A stretch of 64,000 nt of DNA from Neoceratodus forsteri. Its lineage: Eukaryota; Chordata; Ceratodontiformes; Ceratodontidae. Position numbers and translations under genes: made by a program. The number at the start of each line of letters is the position of its first letter. The stretch's first letter is position 1. Where the stretch lies: NCBI GenBank assembly GCA_016271365.2, contig JADMNL010000022.1, forward strand, positions 220,696,501-220,760,500. Reading direction: 5' to 3'. The notes below the pieces were generated by a model. It was given only the letters and a program-made list of their open reading frames with translations, was not told the origin of the DNA and ran no database searches. This document shows positions 36,682-49,494 of the stretch, piece by piece.

Positions 36682-37091
36682 GACAATACATGCGACCAGG
36701 TGACACATTCTGGAATGAAAGTACCTGTCAACAAAAATGTTTGTGTGATGCCAATTATACAGTAAGCTGCCAAGCAAAATCATGCGCTATCTACGAAGTT
36801 TGCAAGGCATCACCTGTGCTATTTACCTGCCAATCTCAGGGAGTAAAAACGTGTACAGTCTTTGGAGACCCTCATTTTTACACTTTCGATGGACGAGCAT
36901 TTAACTTTCAAGGAACATGTACTTATGTTTTATCCCAGCTGTGCAGAAATACCAGTAGTCTGACATACTATAGAGTTGAAGCCAAGAATGAAAATCGTGG
37001 AAACATTCAGGTGGCATGGTCTAGGCTTGTCCGAACAATTGTCTACGGTTATGAAATAAACATGGTGAAAGACGGTGGAGATGCAGTTTTG
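36682..37091 (+). CDS. Alpha-tectorin-like gene, VWC-like segment and first VWD (N-terminal half)
   Basis: A 410-nt exon opens with two bases of a split Gly codon. Residues 1-55 or so form the cysteine-rich VWC-like link seen in alpha-tectorin after NIDO (QYMRPGDTFWNESTCQQKC, CLCDANYTVSCQAKSCAIYE). The first VWD then starts at CTVFGDPHFYTFDGRAFNFQ, with the GDPH(F/Y) calcium-site motif and FQGTC, and continues to VEAKNENRG and INMVKDGGDAVL. The acceptor is cacacag/GA, the donor TTG/gtaaga at 37092, phase 0. N-glycosylation sequons NES, NYT and NTS are present. The second half of this VWD is 12.8 kb downstream at 49864. Confidence 0.93.
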
Positions 37092-37390
37092 GTAAGAGAG
37101 TTTTAATCTTGTAAACAAACTCACCTCCCCTGGTTATGCACGCAGTATTTATTTATGTACCATAACTCCATAACATTTTACAACTATTCATATATGTTGT
37201 GTAATAAGCACCCAGCAGATACAATAACAAACAGAGAATAAAGTATTGCAAGGGGTGTGTAATGAGATTTGTTTATGTACTGGAGGTATGTGATACTCCA
37301 TAAACACTGAAAGTAAAGCTGAAGAGGTTTGTGAAGATATCATAGACCAAGGGTATATTAAAAAAAACTCATTGTATTTCTCCTCCCATA
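37092..37390. other. Intron start, nothing recognised
   Basis: Donor gtaaga followed by unremarkable AT-rich sequence up to the CR1 element. Confidence 0.5.
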
Positions 37391-40300
37391 TTTATGGGAT
37401 GAGGGGAGTAGGAAGGAGTCTGGAGGCAGGAGAGTTATATCCAACAAATAACATGAGGACACAGCGGAGGAGGAGGAACAGTGGCTCAAGGGAAGTGATG
37501 GGGAGGCAGTGCAGGAGCGGAACAAACAAGGGGCCTAGTATTATTGGGAAGGATAGAGTCAGGGGGAGGGAGCAGAGGTATAGCCAGGCAGGATTGGCAG
37601 GAAATAGGTTTGCTGAGCTGGTGACACTGGTGGAGGAGGAGCGAGGGAGTGATCTCCAGGGGAAATCAGGAGAGGGAGGGAGGAAGAGGGAAACCCATAA
37701 GGGGCAGGAGTCAGTCAGAGGAGGGCGATGGGGTAAAGAGGAGAAAAACACTGCTGGTAGGGTGGATGACGTGGCGGAGTAGAGGGGGTAGGGCAGAGTG
37801 GAGGGATGTGGGTGATAGGGAGGGAGCAGTGAGGGGGACAGGGTGGGGGAACAGGGCAGAGAACAGTAGGGAGGAATGGTGGAGTTAGTGAGCTGGCATG
37901 CTCTAAGAGTGGATACACTGGGAAAGCGGTGGGGGCAGGGACAAGGAACGAGGGAGGGGGTGTACTAGTGCTTGGTGATTCCATACTTAAAGGGATCAGA
38001 TGGGGCAGCAGGGAGGAGAGGCTTAGTAGAATATGAGTGGAGGCTATACCTGGGCTAATGGCAGACAGGGCGGGGCAGGTGGTTCGTAAGTGCACAAGGA
38101 GGGGCAAGAAGAAACCGCATGTAGTGGTGCATCTGGGCACTAATGACCTGGTGGGGGGGAATGGTGGAAGTAGTGAGGAGGGGGTTTAAGGAATTAGAAG
38201 GGCTATGTGAGAAGGGAGAGTTAGTGGCCTCTTCAGGTTGCTTCCTGTACCCAGTGCCGGGAAAAGAAAGGAGGATTGGGGAGTTGAGCAAATGGCTGGG
38301 GAATGTGTTAGTCTAAGGGGTACAGGGTAGTGGGGGACTGGGGCAGTACTTGGGAAAATAAGGATCTATATGTGGGAGATAGGCTGCACCTAAGTGGGAA
38401 GGGGAAAGGGGTATTAAAGCAGAGGTTTGAAGGGTACATAGCATCAAGGATAGAATTAAACTAGGTGGGGGGGCCGGGAGGACAGCTAGTAGGCAGGGAT
38501 CCCAGAGGGAGGGAGCCAAGCATGTCTGCCAAGCTACCAGAGAGGTATTTGAGGTGAGGACATGAGGAGGGATTGGGGGGAACCAGTGTGTTGGGGGGGA
38601 GACACAGGTTGGAAGGTGATCTCGCTGAATGCGAGCAGCTTAGATAACAAATCAGCCGAACTACAGGCTCTCTTGGCTGTGGGGAAGGTGGACATTGTGG
38701 TCATCACAGAGACATGGGCCACCCAGAACCAAGATTGGGATATGATGATGATCCTAGAGTACAGGATATTCTAAAAGGACAGGACTAGGGGGAAAGAGGG
38801 GGTGGTAATCTACGTGAGGGAGAGGATAAGGTGTATGAGAGAGGAGGGGTGGAGGACAAGACAGAGGCCCTATGGATGTAGTTTCAAGACTCTAAAAGAA
38901 AGACAGCAAGGGTGGGGGTAGGGTACAGGCCACCAGCTCAGGGGGTGACCTGGATAGGGAGTTGGCCGAGTAGATTAGAAGAGTCTGTAGGAAGGGGTTG
39001 GGGGACTTCAACCTTCCTGGGGTCGACTGGAACACCCCAACCACTATGTGTGCAAAGGAGCAGAGATTACTAGATGCATTTCAGGACCTTTTTCTGGTGC
39101 AATTGGTCTGCAAGCTGACTAGGGAGGGTAGGACTCTGGACCTGGTATTAACTAATGGGGAGGCTGTAAGGGATCTGAGAGTGGAGGACCCCATGGCTGG
39201 GAGCGACCATCATACAGTGTAGTTCACAATCAATATGGTAAGGGTACCAGGAGGAACAGGTACCAGGGTGATCGATTTTAAGGGAGCGGACTTTAAAAGG
39301 ATGGGGGAAATTTTGGTTGAGCATCTGGTGGGAATTCAGACATGCATGAGTGCCAGCCAAAAATGGAATATCATTAAGAAAGGGATGGCAGAGGCTACTG
39401 AAACCTGCACCAGAACATGGAGCAAGAAGGGGAGAGCAAAGAAGCCGAGCTGGCAGACTCTGAAGATAATGGAAGAGGTGAGTGCCAAGAGAAAAGCATT
39501 CCAGAGGCTTAGGAAATCAGGAGCACAAGCAGACAAAGATGAGTACACGAAGAAGTCCAGGGAGGTTACCAGGCTAGTCAGAGTGGCCAAGGGATCCAGA
39601 GAGCTGAGATTGGCACAGGGAATCAAGGACAGGAAAAAGGACTTTTTAAGATACATTGGCAAAAGAAGAAGAAGAAACAAAGACCAAATTGTGAGGATTA
39701 AGAAAGATGTGGGTTGGGTGGAGAAGTGGGAGGACCAGGCAGAGGCACTGAATGAGTACTTCTGCTCTGTGTTCACGAATGAAAGAGGGGGGCAGATACC
39801 CCATGGGAAGGGTGGAGTGGGCAGAGGGGGTTCGGAACGACTGATATCTGAATTAAAGAGGACAGGGTGCTGGATTGACTAAGGACACTGAGGGTGGACA
39901 AGGCGCCAGGGCCAGATGGCATTCTTCCTAGGGTACTTGGGGAGCTAGCGGACATCCTGGTGGGAACACTGGCAGACCTGTTCTGTACATCATTGGACAC
40001 AGGTTGCGTGTCACAAGACTGGAGGATGGCCCATTCGTAAAAGTGGCCTGAAAGATGATCTAGGCAACTACAGACCAATGAGTTTCACTTCAATCATGGG
40101 GAAACTCATGGAGTCAGTCCTAAAAGAGAGACTGGTGACCTTTCTGGAAGACAATGGGCTCCAAGATGGCCATCAGCACAGTTTTGTATCAGGCAGATCC
40201 TGCCAGATGAAGCTAGTCGAGTAGTACAACTGGGTTACCAGGGAACTGGACGGGGCCATGCAGTGGACATCCTATATTTGGACTTCAGCAAGGTCTTTGA

Positions 40301-41078
40301 CTCGGTGCCACATGGGAGATTGGGGGAAAACTGGAATACATTGGGGTGGGGACAAAATCGGTCAACTGGATCACCAATTGGCTGAGGGGTAGGCAGCAAA
40401 GGGTGTTGGTGGGGGGGAACTCTCATCACCAAGGAACATTACGAGTGGGGTGCTCCAGGGTTCAGTACTGGGGCTGGTGCTGTTTGGGATATTCATAGCC
40501 AATATCTCAAATGGGATTTGGAGTAGGATCAGTCTGTTCACAGGCAATACTAAGATCAGTATAGTGGCAGATGACATAGATAGGTGGAGGGGGCTACAGG
40601 AAGACCTGGCCAAACTACAGGAATGGTCAGAGACATGGCAGTTGGAGTTCAGCGCCAAGAAGTGCAATGTACTGCATTTCAGAGCAAGGAACCAGGGGAG
40701 GAAATATCAGTTGGGAGGGGTACAGCTGGAAAGCACAGTGGAGGAAAAGGACCTAGGGGTACTAATAACGGGGAGTATGAACCACTCAGCTCAGTGCAGG
40801 AAGGCGGTTGCAAAGGCAAACAAGATGCCAGGGTGCATAGCGAGGGGAATCTCCTCCAGGCACAGAGAAGTGGTCCTACCCCTGTACAGGTCACTAGTCA
40901 GGCCACACCTGGAATACTGCGTGTAGTACTGGCGTCCATTCCTGAAGAGGGACATCAGATTGCTGGAGGGGGTGCAGCATAGGGCAACAATGATGATACA
41001 GGGACTTGAGGAAAAATCCTATGAGGAGAGGCTGGGAGAGCTGCAAATGTATTCCCAAGAAGAGATGAGGGATGCCGA
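37391..41078 (+). mobile_element. CR1 LINE, nearly full-length but 3'-truncated
   Basis: ORF1 remnant first (37391-38500): basic, G/E/R-rich, then a CR1 ORF1 esterase-type motif HVVVHLGTNDL-like (plus frame near 38115-38150 reads VVVHLGTNDLVGG). ORF2 follows: endonuclease N-terminus VISLNASSLDNKSAELQALL and VDIVVITETWA (38610-38720), MGDFNLPGVDWN (38998) and LDLVLTNGEA with GSDHH (39130-39220). RT has CSVFTNERG linker, LDFSKVFDSVPH-like motif A (40280), ISLFTGNTKI where ADD is lost (40530), LVRPHLEYC (40890) and SYEERLGELQMYSQEE (41020). It stops abruptly where the foldback element begins, so the 3' UTR is missing. Confidence 0.85.
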
Positions 41079-43714
41079 ATGTTTGCTTGCTGGCATTGGC
41101 ATTGGTAGTGTAGGAGTTACAGAGCTGCATAATAGGAATGGCAGTGAAGTATTGAACTGAAGTCAACCCCATCACCACCCTGAAAATAGTGACAGGCATT
41201 GGGGTGTGCCTTTGGGTCATCAGGCATAATGGCCACGCCATTTCACCGCACCCTACCGTGCAGACACCGACAAGTATCACGGTGTGCCTTGGGGTCTTTG
41301 GTCCTTAAGCACACCCCATTCCATCAGGAAATATTGTGAGATGGGTGCCGTATAGGAGAATGGGGTGAACTTTGGGGCCGAAGAGTCCAAGGCACAACTT
41401 GATGCCTCTCAGTGGCTGCAGGGTGTGGGTGGGGGTGGAATGGTATGAGAATTGCAGGTGACAATCCCAAATCACAGCCCTGATGCCTGTCATTCTCTAC
41501 AGGGTGGGGTGTTATGGTCGGAAACCCTAACGCCTCAGGCATTCATTGGTATTTTCACTCCAAATTTTCAACATAGGATTTTTGTGACCCCCACCTCATG
41601 AACAGTGGCAAAATCAGTTTGTTAGCCGAAAGCTGCTTTTGCACAGCGACTACGGCATTTGTCACCACAGGTGCAAAAACACATTCTGAACAGGATGTGA
41701 AAAATGACAGCTGTACTGTTCATGGGGAGGTGTAAAAAATGGCAATGTTGAAAATCTGCAGTGAAAATGTTAAAACTGGTGAAGTCGACGTGCATAGAAA
41801 CTGTCAACGTGCACCGTAAATACTTAGTTAGGGAATTGTTTACAGCAGATTGTCAACACAGGCATTTTGGGACCTCCAGTCATGAACAGTGTCACTGTGA
41901 TTTTCTTTATTTGTCCCGAACAATGATTTCCCACAGCGACCAGGCATTTCTGTGCTGAAAGTGTGAAAACCCATTTAGGCCATGTTGTGAAAAATGACAG
42001 CTGTACTGTTCATAAGGAAGTGTGGAAAAATGCCACTGGTGAAAATCTGGACTGAAAATATTACAAATTCATAAACTTATGAGGGTGCGTAGAAACTGCG
42101 CAATGCTCACTCGTAACACAGTCATTTTTAGGAATTTTTTCACCAAATTATAAAATAGCCATTTTAAGACCTCTGCTCATGAACAGTGTGACTGTGATTT
42201 TCTTAATGTGTCCCATACATTGAGTTCGCACACCGACTGCGCCATTGTGCGCTACATGCACGGAAACACATTTTGGGTGAGAAGTGAGAAATTACAGCTG
42301 TACTGCTCGTAAGGAGGTGTGGTAAAATGCCAATGCTGAAAATTTGGAGTGAAAATATTGAAAATTCGCGAACTTACGAGTGTGCGTAGGAACAGCGCAA
42401 CGCATGCTCGTAAAATAGTCATTTTTGGGAATTTTTTCACCAAATTTTTAACATAGCCATTTTAACACCTCTGCTCATGAACAGTGTCACTGTGATTTTC
42501 TTAATGTGTCTTGAACATTGATTTCGCACACCAACTGCGCCATTGTGCGCTACATGCTCGGAAACACATTTTGGGTGAGATGTGAAAAATGATAGTGTGA
42601 CTGTGATTTTCTTAATGTGTCCCATACATTGAGTTTGCACAGCGACTGCACCATTATGCGCTACATGCGCAGAAGCACATTTTGGGTGAGAAGTGAGAAA
42701 TGACAGCTGTACTGCTCATAAGGAAGTGTGGTCAAATGGCAATGTTGAAAATCTGGAGTGAAAATATTGAAAATTCGTGAACCTACGAGCGTGCGTAGGA
42801 ACAGTGCAATGCACGCTCATAAAACAGTCATTTTTAGGAATTATTTCACCAAATTTTCAACATAGGCTTATTGAGAGCCCACCTTATGAACACTGCACTG
42901 TCATTTCGTTAATCAGTCCCGAAAGGTGATTTCGCGCAGTGACCGCAAAATCACCCTTCGGGCCCGAGTAATGCCATGACAGTGACAGAATTCATGAGGA
43001 GGGGTCCCAAAAACCCCATGTTGAAAATTTGCTGCCCAAATTCCAAAAAATGCCTGAGATATGCAGCAAAGTTGAAAAAACCCTATTCATTATATTATAC
43101 TGCTTACTGGCATTTCCTCCGTTCACGGTCGGCTTTGAAGAGTGCAGACGTGTTCCTGGTCCACCAGATCGTCACACGAGCTCCAGAGAGGGTATGGGGT
43201 GAGGTGGGGGTGGGAGACAGGATGCACAGTGGGGGGTATGGTGGAAGAGGGGTGAAGACAGCAGAGAGGGAAGGTTTTTTTCTTTCAGGTTTTTATTTGG
43301 ACTACATGGGATGTTTTGCCATGCTGGGGTGGGCTCCCAGCGTGGCAGCTGGAGGCTGTTGGGGCAGTGGAGCTGATGGGGATTGGGCACCCCTTTCGTC
43401 ATTATAGACTCCTGCTATGCCAGGCCTGCATGGCACCCACAGTCTGGGGGAACACAGAGCCAATGGGATTGGGCACCCCATCAGCCATACAGACTGTGGG
43501 GGAATAGTAGAGCTGACGGGGTTGGGCACCCCGCCAGCCATACAGTGTGTGCTTGGGGGAGGTAGGAGCACATAAGCATGCAATGTGCGTGCGTGAGAGT
43601 GTGTGTGGGGAGGGGGAGCGCTGCTCACTGAAGTGGTGCTCTCCCTTTCAACTGTACGGCACTGCATTTTGGATCGTCGCACTATGTTTCTTGCACATGC
43701 GTGCAAGCAAACAT
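41079..43714. mobile_element. Modular foldback element, copy 1 (unclassified)
   Basis: Putative terminal inverted repeats ATGTTTGCTTGC (41079-41090) and GCAAGCAAACAT (43703-43714). Inside: (1) a palindromic block at about 41195-41510 built on GGTGTGCCTTGGGGTC and its inverse; (2) a tandem array (about 41540-43040) of units near 290-300 bp. Each unit contains an inverted pair: CCAAATTTTCAACATAG with 'cctc...tcatgaacagtg', and the inverse 'ctgt(a)ctgttcat.agga.gtg' with CAATGTTGAAAATCTGGAG; (3) a GC-rich tail with repeats of GATTGGGCACCCC (43370-43560). No transposase. It truncates the CR1 at 41078. Copy 2 lies at 44100-46556 in the same orientation. Confidence 0.7.
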
Positions 43715-44099
43715 AATGACAAACATTTTCACATTGAATTATTTGGCATGTATTGTTAAGAGTAGATTGAGGTAGAAAATAGTAGGAAACTTGAGAAATG
43801 TAAGGTATCAAAGTATGTATTTTTAAATTTTAAAACATCTACTGGTTCAAGGATTATTTTGTTTTGTTAGCTTGGATTGTCTAAAATAATATGTTTAAGT
43901 GCAAAATGTTACAATGCATGAGTGATAATGCACATACAGTCAGTCTATTATAACTTCTGCCATAACATATGAGTGATAAACATGTATGCATATAATCATG
44001 CATATAATATGGGATTTGAAAGCACTCAGAATTGTGGTATTAGATATAATGACAAGTAATTACTGTATATTAAATTTAAGAAGCATTTGTCAATGGCGA
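43715..44099. other. Spacer between the two foldback copies, AT-rich
   Basis: No recognised feature. It does not continue the CR1. Confidence 0.5.
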
Positions 44100-46556
44100 A
44101 TGTTGGCTTGATGGTATTGGTATTTGTAGTGCAAGAGTTAGAGAGCCGCACAATAGGAATGGCAGTGAAGTATTGAACTGACGCCAACCCCACCCTCATC
44201 CTGCAAAGACTGACAGGCATTGGGGGTGTGCCTTTGGGTATCCAGGCATAACGCTCATGCCATTTCACCTCACCCTACCCTGCAGACACCAACAGGTGTT
44301 GTGGTGTGCCTTGGGGTCTTTGGGCCTTAAGTTCACCCCATTCCATAAGGAAATATTCTGAGATTGGTGCAGTATAGGAGAATGGGGCAAACTTTGGGGC
44401 TGAAGACTCCAAGGCACACCTTGTTGCCTGTCACTGGCTGCAGGGTTGGGTTGGGGGTGGAATGGCATGAGCATTACAGCCGACGATCCCAAGTCACACC
44501 CTGTACGCCAATCTGTCTCTAAAGGGTGGGGCATTACAGTTGCAAACCCTAATGCCCCAGGTGTTTGTTGGTATTTTTACTCCAAATTTTCAACATGGGT
44601 TTTTTGTGACCCCACCTCATCAACAATGGCACTATCAGTTCCTTACCGGAAAGGTTACTTTGCACAGTGACTGTGCCATTTGGCACCACAGATGCAAAAA
44701 TGCATTTTGGGCAAGGTGTGAAAAATGACAGCTCTACTGTTCATGAGGTGGTGTGAAAATATGGCAATGTTGAACATCTGGAGTGAAAATATGAAAAATT
44801 GGCGATGTTACGAGCGTGCATAGAAACTACACAATGTACGCCTGTAACGCAATCATTTTTTTGAATTATTTCACCAGATTTTCAACATGGGCATTTTTGG
44901 ACCTCTCCTCACGAACAGTGGCACTGTGATTTTGTTAATCTGTTCCAAAAGTTGATTCCCCACAGCAATTGTGTCATTCTGCGCCACAGGTATAAAAACA
45001 CGTTTTGAGCAGGATGTGAAAAATGACAGCTGTGCTGTTCATACAGTAAGGAGATGTGAACAAATGACAATGTTGAAAATCTGAAGTGAAAATGTAAAAA
45101 ATAGGTGAAGTTACAAGTGTGCATAGAAACTGTACAACTCACGCTCGTAACGAAGTCATTGTTTGGAATTTTTTCACCATATTTGCAACATGGGCTTTTT
45201 GGGACCTCCCCTCATGAACAGTGGCACTGTTATTTTATTAATCAGTCCCAAGAGGCGATTCTGCACAGCAACCGTAAAATCACCTTTTGGGACCGAGTAA
45301 CAAAATGACAGTGACATGTTCATGAGGTGGGGTCCCAAGAACCCCAGGTTGAAAATTTGGGCCAAAAATTCAAAAAAATGCCTGAGATATCAACCTAAGT
45401 TGAAACCCCCCATTATAAAGCTTACCATAATTTCTTCAGTTGCGTTTGGCCTTTGAAGAGTGCAGACATGTCCCACGTTGCAGAAGATTGCTGCTCCCGA
45501 CCTTCAGAGGTAAGTATGGGGTGATGGGGGTGGGAAGGTAGGCACAGAGGGAGGGTGTGGGTTGGGGGAGGAGTAGGGGGAGACCATGAGGGACCATTTT
45601 CTGTTTTATAGAGTAAATAAAATAAACAGACTATGGGGGACTATTTTTCAATTTTACAGGGGGAAACAATAAAAAAAAACATTTAGGCACACTGAGGTGG
45701 GCTCCCAGTGTGCCACAATGGAAGGGGATGCATGCCATTGCTGACACGGGGATTGGGCACCCTGTTGTCGGCAAAGAACATGGACGGGTTGGGGGGTGGC
45801 ACATCTGACACTGACAGTGGGCATCCTAGTGTCATAAACAATCATTTCGGCAGTGAGGTGGGCTCCCAGTCTGCCACGTTAATGGGGATACATGCCTACA
45901 CAGAGATCAGGCACCCCCATTGTTGGCTTTGTGGGACAGTGTGGTGGGCTGCAGGATCCACCATGTTTCGGCACACTGAGGTGGGCTCCCAGTGTGCCAC
46001 ATAATGGGGGGACATACTGACACATGGATTGGGCAACTCCGATGTCAGCTTTGCAGGGATGTGTGGTGGGCAGCAAGAGCTGCCATGTTTCAGCACACTG
46101 GGGTGGCCTCCCAGTGTGCCACATAAGGGGGGGAGGGACATGCCAACACAGGGATTGGGTACCTTAATATTGGCTTTCTGGGAAGTGTGTCAGGTGGCAG
46201 GATTAGCATTGTGGAAAGAAATGCCATGGCTATTTCACTTACTGAAATGTTTCATCAGGAAAGGCACACTGAAACTCCACTGGTAACTCTGAGCATCCGC
46301 ATTACTATGCACTGTAATGCAAAGGGCTGGAGTCCTGTCATCTGCCGCTGCAATGAGGAAACTGCACCTCATTGGAGTGGTAGATTTCTTTCAAATCCAT
46401 GGCTCTCTTTGAAACTGCTGTCATCACCAGCATGCTCACAGATTGGTGGCTGAGGGACACACCCACTAAAACATCCCCTGCACTGGCCACAACACTGACA
46501 CACCTCTGAAAGTGCTACTACCACCAGATGTTGCTTACGCACATGCAAGCCAACAT
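44100..46556. mobile_element. Modular foldback element, copy 2 (unclassified)
   Basis: Same layout as copy 1: end ATGTTGGCTTG (44100-44110) against CAAGCCAACAT (46546-46556); palindromic block 44190-44530; shorter array (44560-45390, two to three units) with the same inverted sub-blocks; then 'gcctttgaagagtgcagac' shared with copy 1; then a tail of units of roughly 125 bp, each with CACTGAGGTGGGCTCCCAGT or a close variant (about 45690, 45855, 45970, 46095). The two copies vary together at both termini (TTTGCTTGC/GCAAGCAAA in copy 1, TTGGCTTG/CAAGCCAA here), supporting the termini as true ends. Confidence 0.68.
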
Positions 46557-48645
46557 AAAAATGAGAAAGGAAATTTCTGAAATCTGGTTTGCCAAATTGT
46601 CTTAGAAACTGTGGATTTATGAGGCAACAGAGCCTTCTAAAAAAGGACCTAGAACCAGAGCTGACCCTTTACAAACAGTATCCATGAGCTAGTCATGGAA
46701 TGCTCATTTCTAAACTGGACATCATTTTTCACCATGCTTCACAGCAGGCAAAGTTTTGCAGCATGACAGAATCTGTATTTTCAGCCACTCGTGTGCTCAA
46801 ACTAATGATGATCTTTGCATTCCCAACCCCCACATACTACAGTTTCCATCTTTTTTTAATTTCCAATGAGAACCTCAGCACAGCACCACTCACTTTACTC
46901 CCAGGCTCACAAGAATCTCGCTGCAGACAGAAATGCTGCATTTGTTTACCATGCTGGAACTGTTTCCCAATCGTGCCTCAGCCAAGCTGCCATCAGTCAC
47001 ACTCTTCTGCCTCACATTCCTGCTACTCCTACCAAAAGCCACACCACACATTAACAGTAAACAGAAACAGATTCCTATAACAAAAGGAAAACAGCAAACA
47101 AAACAAGACAAAAAAAGCTCTAGCTCTCACAGTTACATTCAAACAGTACTGTTTAGTATTGCTAGCAACAGTGCCCTGTACTGGCAATCTACCAGCGAAG
47201 GGACTATTTAACACAAAACATGTTTTCAATTGTTTCAGATGTACTTTCTTGTTTTATTAAACATTTTATTTTTACTTTTTCAAACATATCAAACAAAATT
47301 CTTTAAGTACAATAATACACACCAGGGTAGGCAGTGTTTGGCTACACCCACACTTGCAGAGGATGTAAGGACCTCCGGCTATGTTAATGGGTCTCACTAT
47401 CCCCGCCCCCCATGTGGACAGGTATAGCCCAATGCCAGCCATCCTGTTCTGTATTATTGCTTGCTTAGAACAACCACCTCCCTAATGTAATTTTAAAAAG
47501 ACAGGTATTATTATTTTATCTTCAATATTTGTGAGGGCAATCAAAAAGTAGACTTCCAAAATACAGAAACACAAAGATTTTATATGAACAACTGTGCAGT
47601 GATCACCACTCATAGCATCTCAGTTCAAAGTAAGCCATTATTATGCTATGATTTGATATCAAGTACCAAAACACAGGGTACATGAAATAGGTTTCAGAAT
47701 TACTCTATGTGTGCCCTGTAAGTCCTCCTTACTATCAAAATAATCATGCAGTCCCACCACCACCACCATTCCCTGCCTCTACCCACTGTCAATGGCCTGG
47801 ATGGTGTACATTATAATATATCCTCTGATACTGCAGCTTACAGGAATCGCATAGTAGTTCATTTGGATGGGTTAGGGCTGTGCAAATGCAGATCTCCACC
47901 TGCGGAATTAATGCAGAATGGAAATTGTCTTTCTAAAATACTGAATTTCCAAAATTCTGTAGAATTCTGTTCCATTTGGAATTAGAAAACTCTGTACAGC
48001 CTTACTGGAATGTTTGGGGTGGAAGCTCACTGCCCTCCGACTCCTCCTTCTGATACCACCTTAGGGAGAAAGCCGTGGAACTTAGTGGAGAGCTACTGGC
48101 AGGGATTACATTACTGCAGAGTTTCCTGTGGTGTAAAATGAAGACAGACACTGGCAAAACTATACAGTATAAAAAGTAAAATTCCAATACTGCCCTCAAG
48201 GTAGATGAGTATAGCATAAAAACTCTTTATATCAGATTTAACACTCACGTTTATGATGCAGACTTCATGTTTCTGCACTGTATGCATTTGGACCAATATA
48301 CTTTATAAGGCAATAATAAAGATGGTAACCTCTGTACAATATCATTGTAGCATGGATTGCCCTGGTAGGGTATTGGCAGTAAAGCCATGTTTCAAAGAAA
48401 TATCAAATTCCACATACCCCATTAATGCAAAGCATCATGGAATGTACATGAAAAGTATCATGAAAGAAGTAAGGCTGGCTCGGATTTAAGAAGGCGTCAA
48501 TGGTGCATTAGGCCTCAAAAACAAAGTGGAAAGGCTACAGCACTCACAGACACATTCTTGTTAGGATTAATCCATTTGCCAAACTGGTATCTCAGTCCAG
48601 GAGGAGATGTAGCCAGCCAGTTGTTCTTACTGCTATTATAAATAG
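46557..48645. other. Intron, nothing recognised
   Basis: No gene or clear repeat. Short open frames at 46700-47210 match no family I know. The 12.8-kb intron continues. Confidence 0.4.
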
Positions 48646-48649
48646 CTGT

Positions 48650-49235
48650 TTGGTGCCAAGTGATAGGGCATTGCTGTGGCACACTAACAACCGGGGTTTG
48701 AGCCCCAGGCTGGGGGCATCACAAGTGGAGGTCAGTGGAGATGGATCCAGAGAGTCCTTTAGACACTTCCTTCATGGGGGGGAGGATAGGGAACTGCGTG
48801 ATGCCTCAATAGTGGCTCTTTCTGGTGACTCTACAGAGGAACTCATGGTAGCATGGGTGACCACATGCTCCTGAGTGTTCCCACCCATAGGATGCCATTC
48901 TGGATGCATGTATGTGGGTGGTGGGTGGGGTCCTGTAAACAAAAAAGGGTTCCACTGGACACCCTAGGAGATGGCCTTTCTCGCTACCCCTTCCACACTA
49001 CCAGACCCCCCAAAGTGGGTTGGCCTTTCCATCTCCAGCTCTCGTAGGCTGGCAAAAGGTGTTTCCTTTCCTGGTGGCAGCAGAAGGGCTCCCACTAGGA
49101 TAAATCAGATCCGTCTATGGCAGAGGTACCAGAGACATTGAGAAAGGGTCCACAAGCACAGGATGAGTCCAGAGGGCAGCAAGAATGTGCCGTGGGGAGT
49201 ATCTAATAGAGTGGGTGACCAAGGCAGAGGATTAA
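48650..49235 (+). mobile_element. Probable tRNA-derived SINE
   Basis: The head includes CTGTGGCACACTAACAACC and B-box-like GGGGTTTGAGCCCC (about 48693-48706), in the family style of other SINEs here. It ends in 'attaaaataaataaatag' near 49235. No clear duplication found. Confidence 0.5.
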
Positions 49236-49322
49236 AATAAATAAATAGTTGTTCTTATTTCTATTACACATAGTTATTCTTATTGCTATTGTAAGTAGTT
49301 GTTCTTATTATTGTTGTACTGT

Positions 49323-49494
49323 CACCACTTCACTGCATTAAAAAAGGCTTTATTTCACAAAAACATCATAAAAGACATACCACCACAGCATTGGGGTCGC
49401 AATAGAAACTCCGACCAGTTTCACAATTATTGTGTCATCAGGGGGACGATGAAGTTTTTGTGAAATAAAGCTTTTTTAATGCAGTGAAGTGGTG
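49323..49494. repeat. Inverted repeat with ~42-bp near-identical arms
   Basis: CACCACTTCACTGCATTAAA begins at 49323 and its inverse (TTTAATGCAGTGAAGTGGTG) ends at 49494. The arms (49323-49364, 49454-49494) differ by one indel (AAGGCTT vs AAGCTT). The 90-base spacer has, on the minus strand, CTGATGACACAATAATTGTG followed by AAAC. This resembles the paired ends of Penelope-like repeats. Confidence 0.75.

Noticed and set aside
37391..37888. Basic, Glu/Gly/Arg-rich frames as an independent gene
   Set aside because: They fall in the ORF1 region of a CR1 element and are broken by stops.
46700..47210. Overlapping open frames at 46700-47210 as an exon
   Set aside because: No similarity to VWD, C8 or TIL sequence, and inclusion would break the phase between the exons at 36682 and 49864, which already join inside one VWD.
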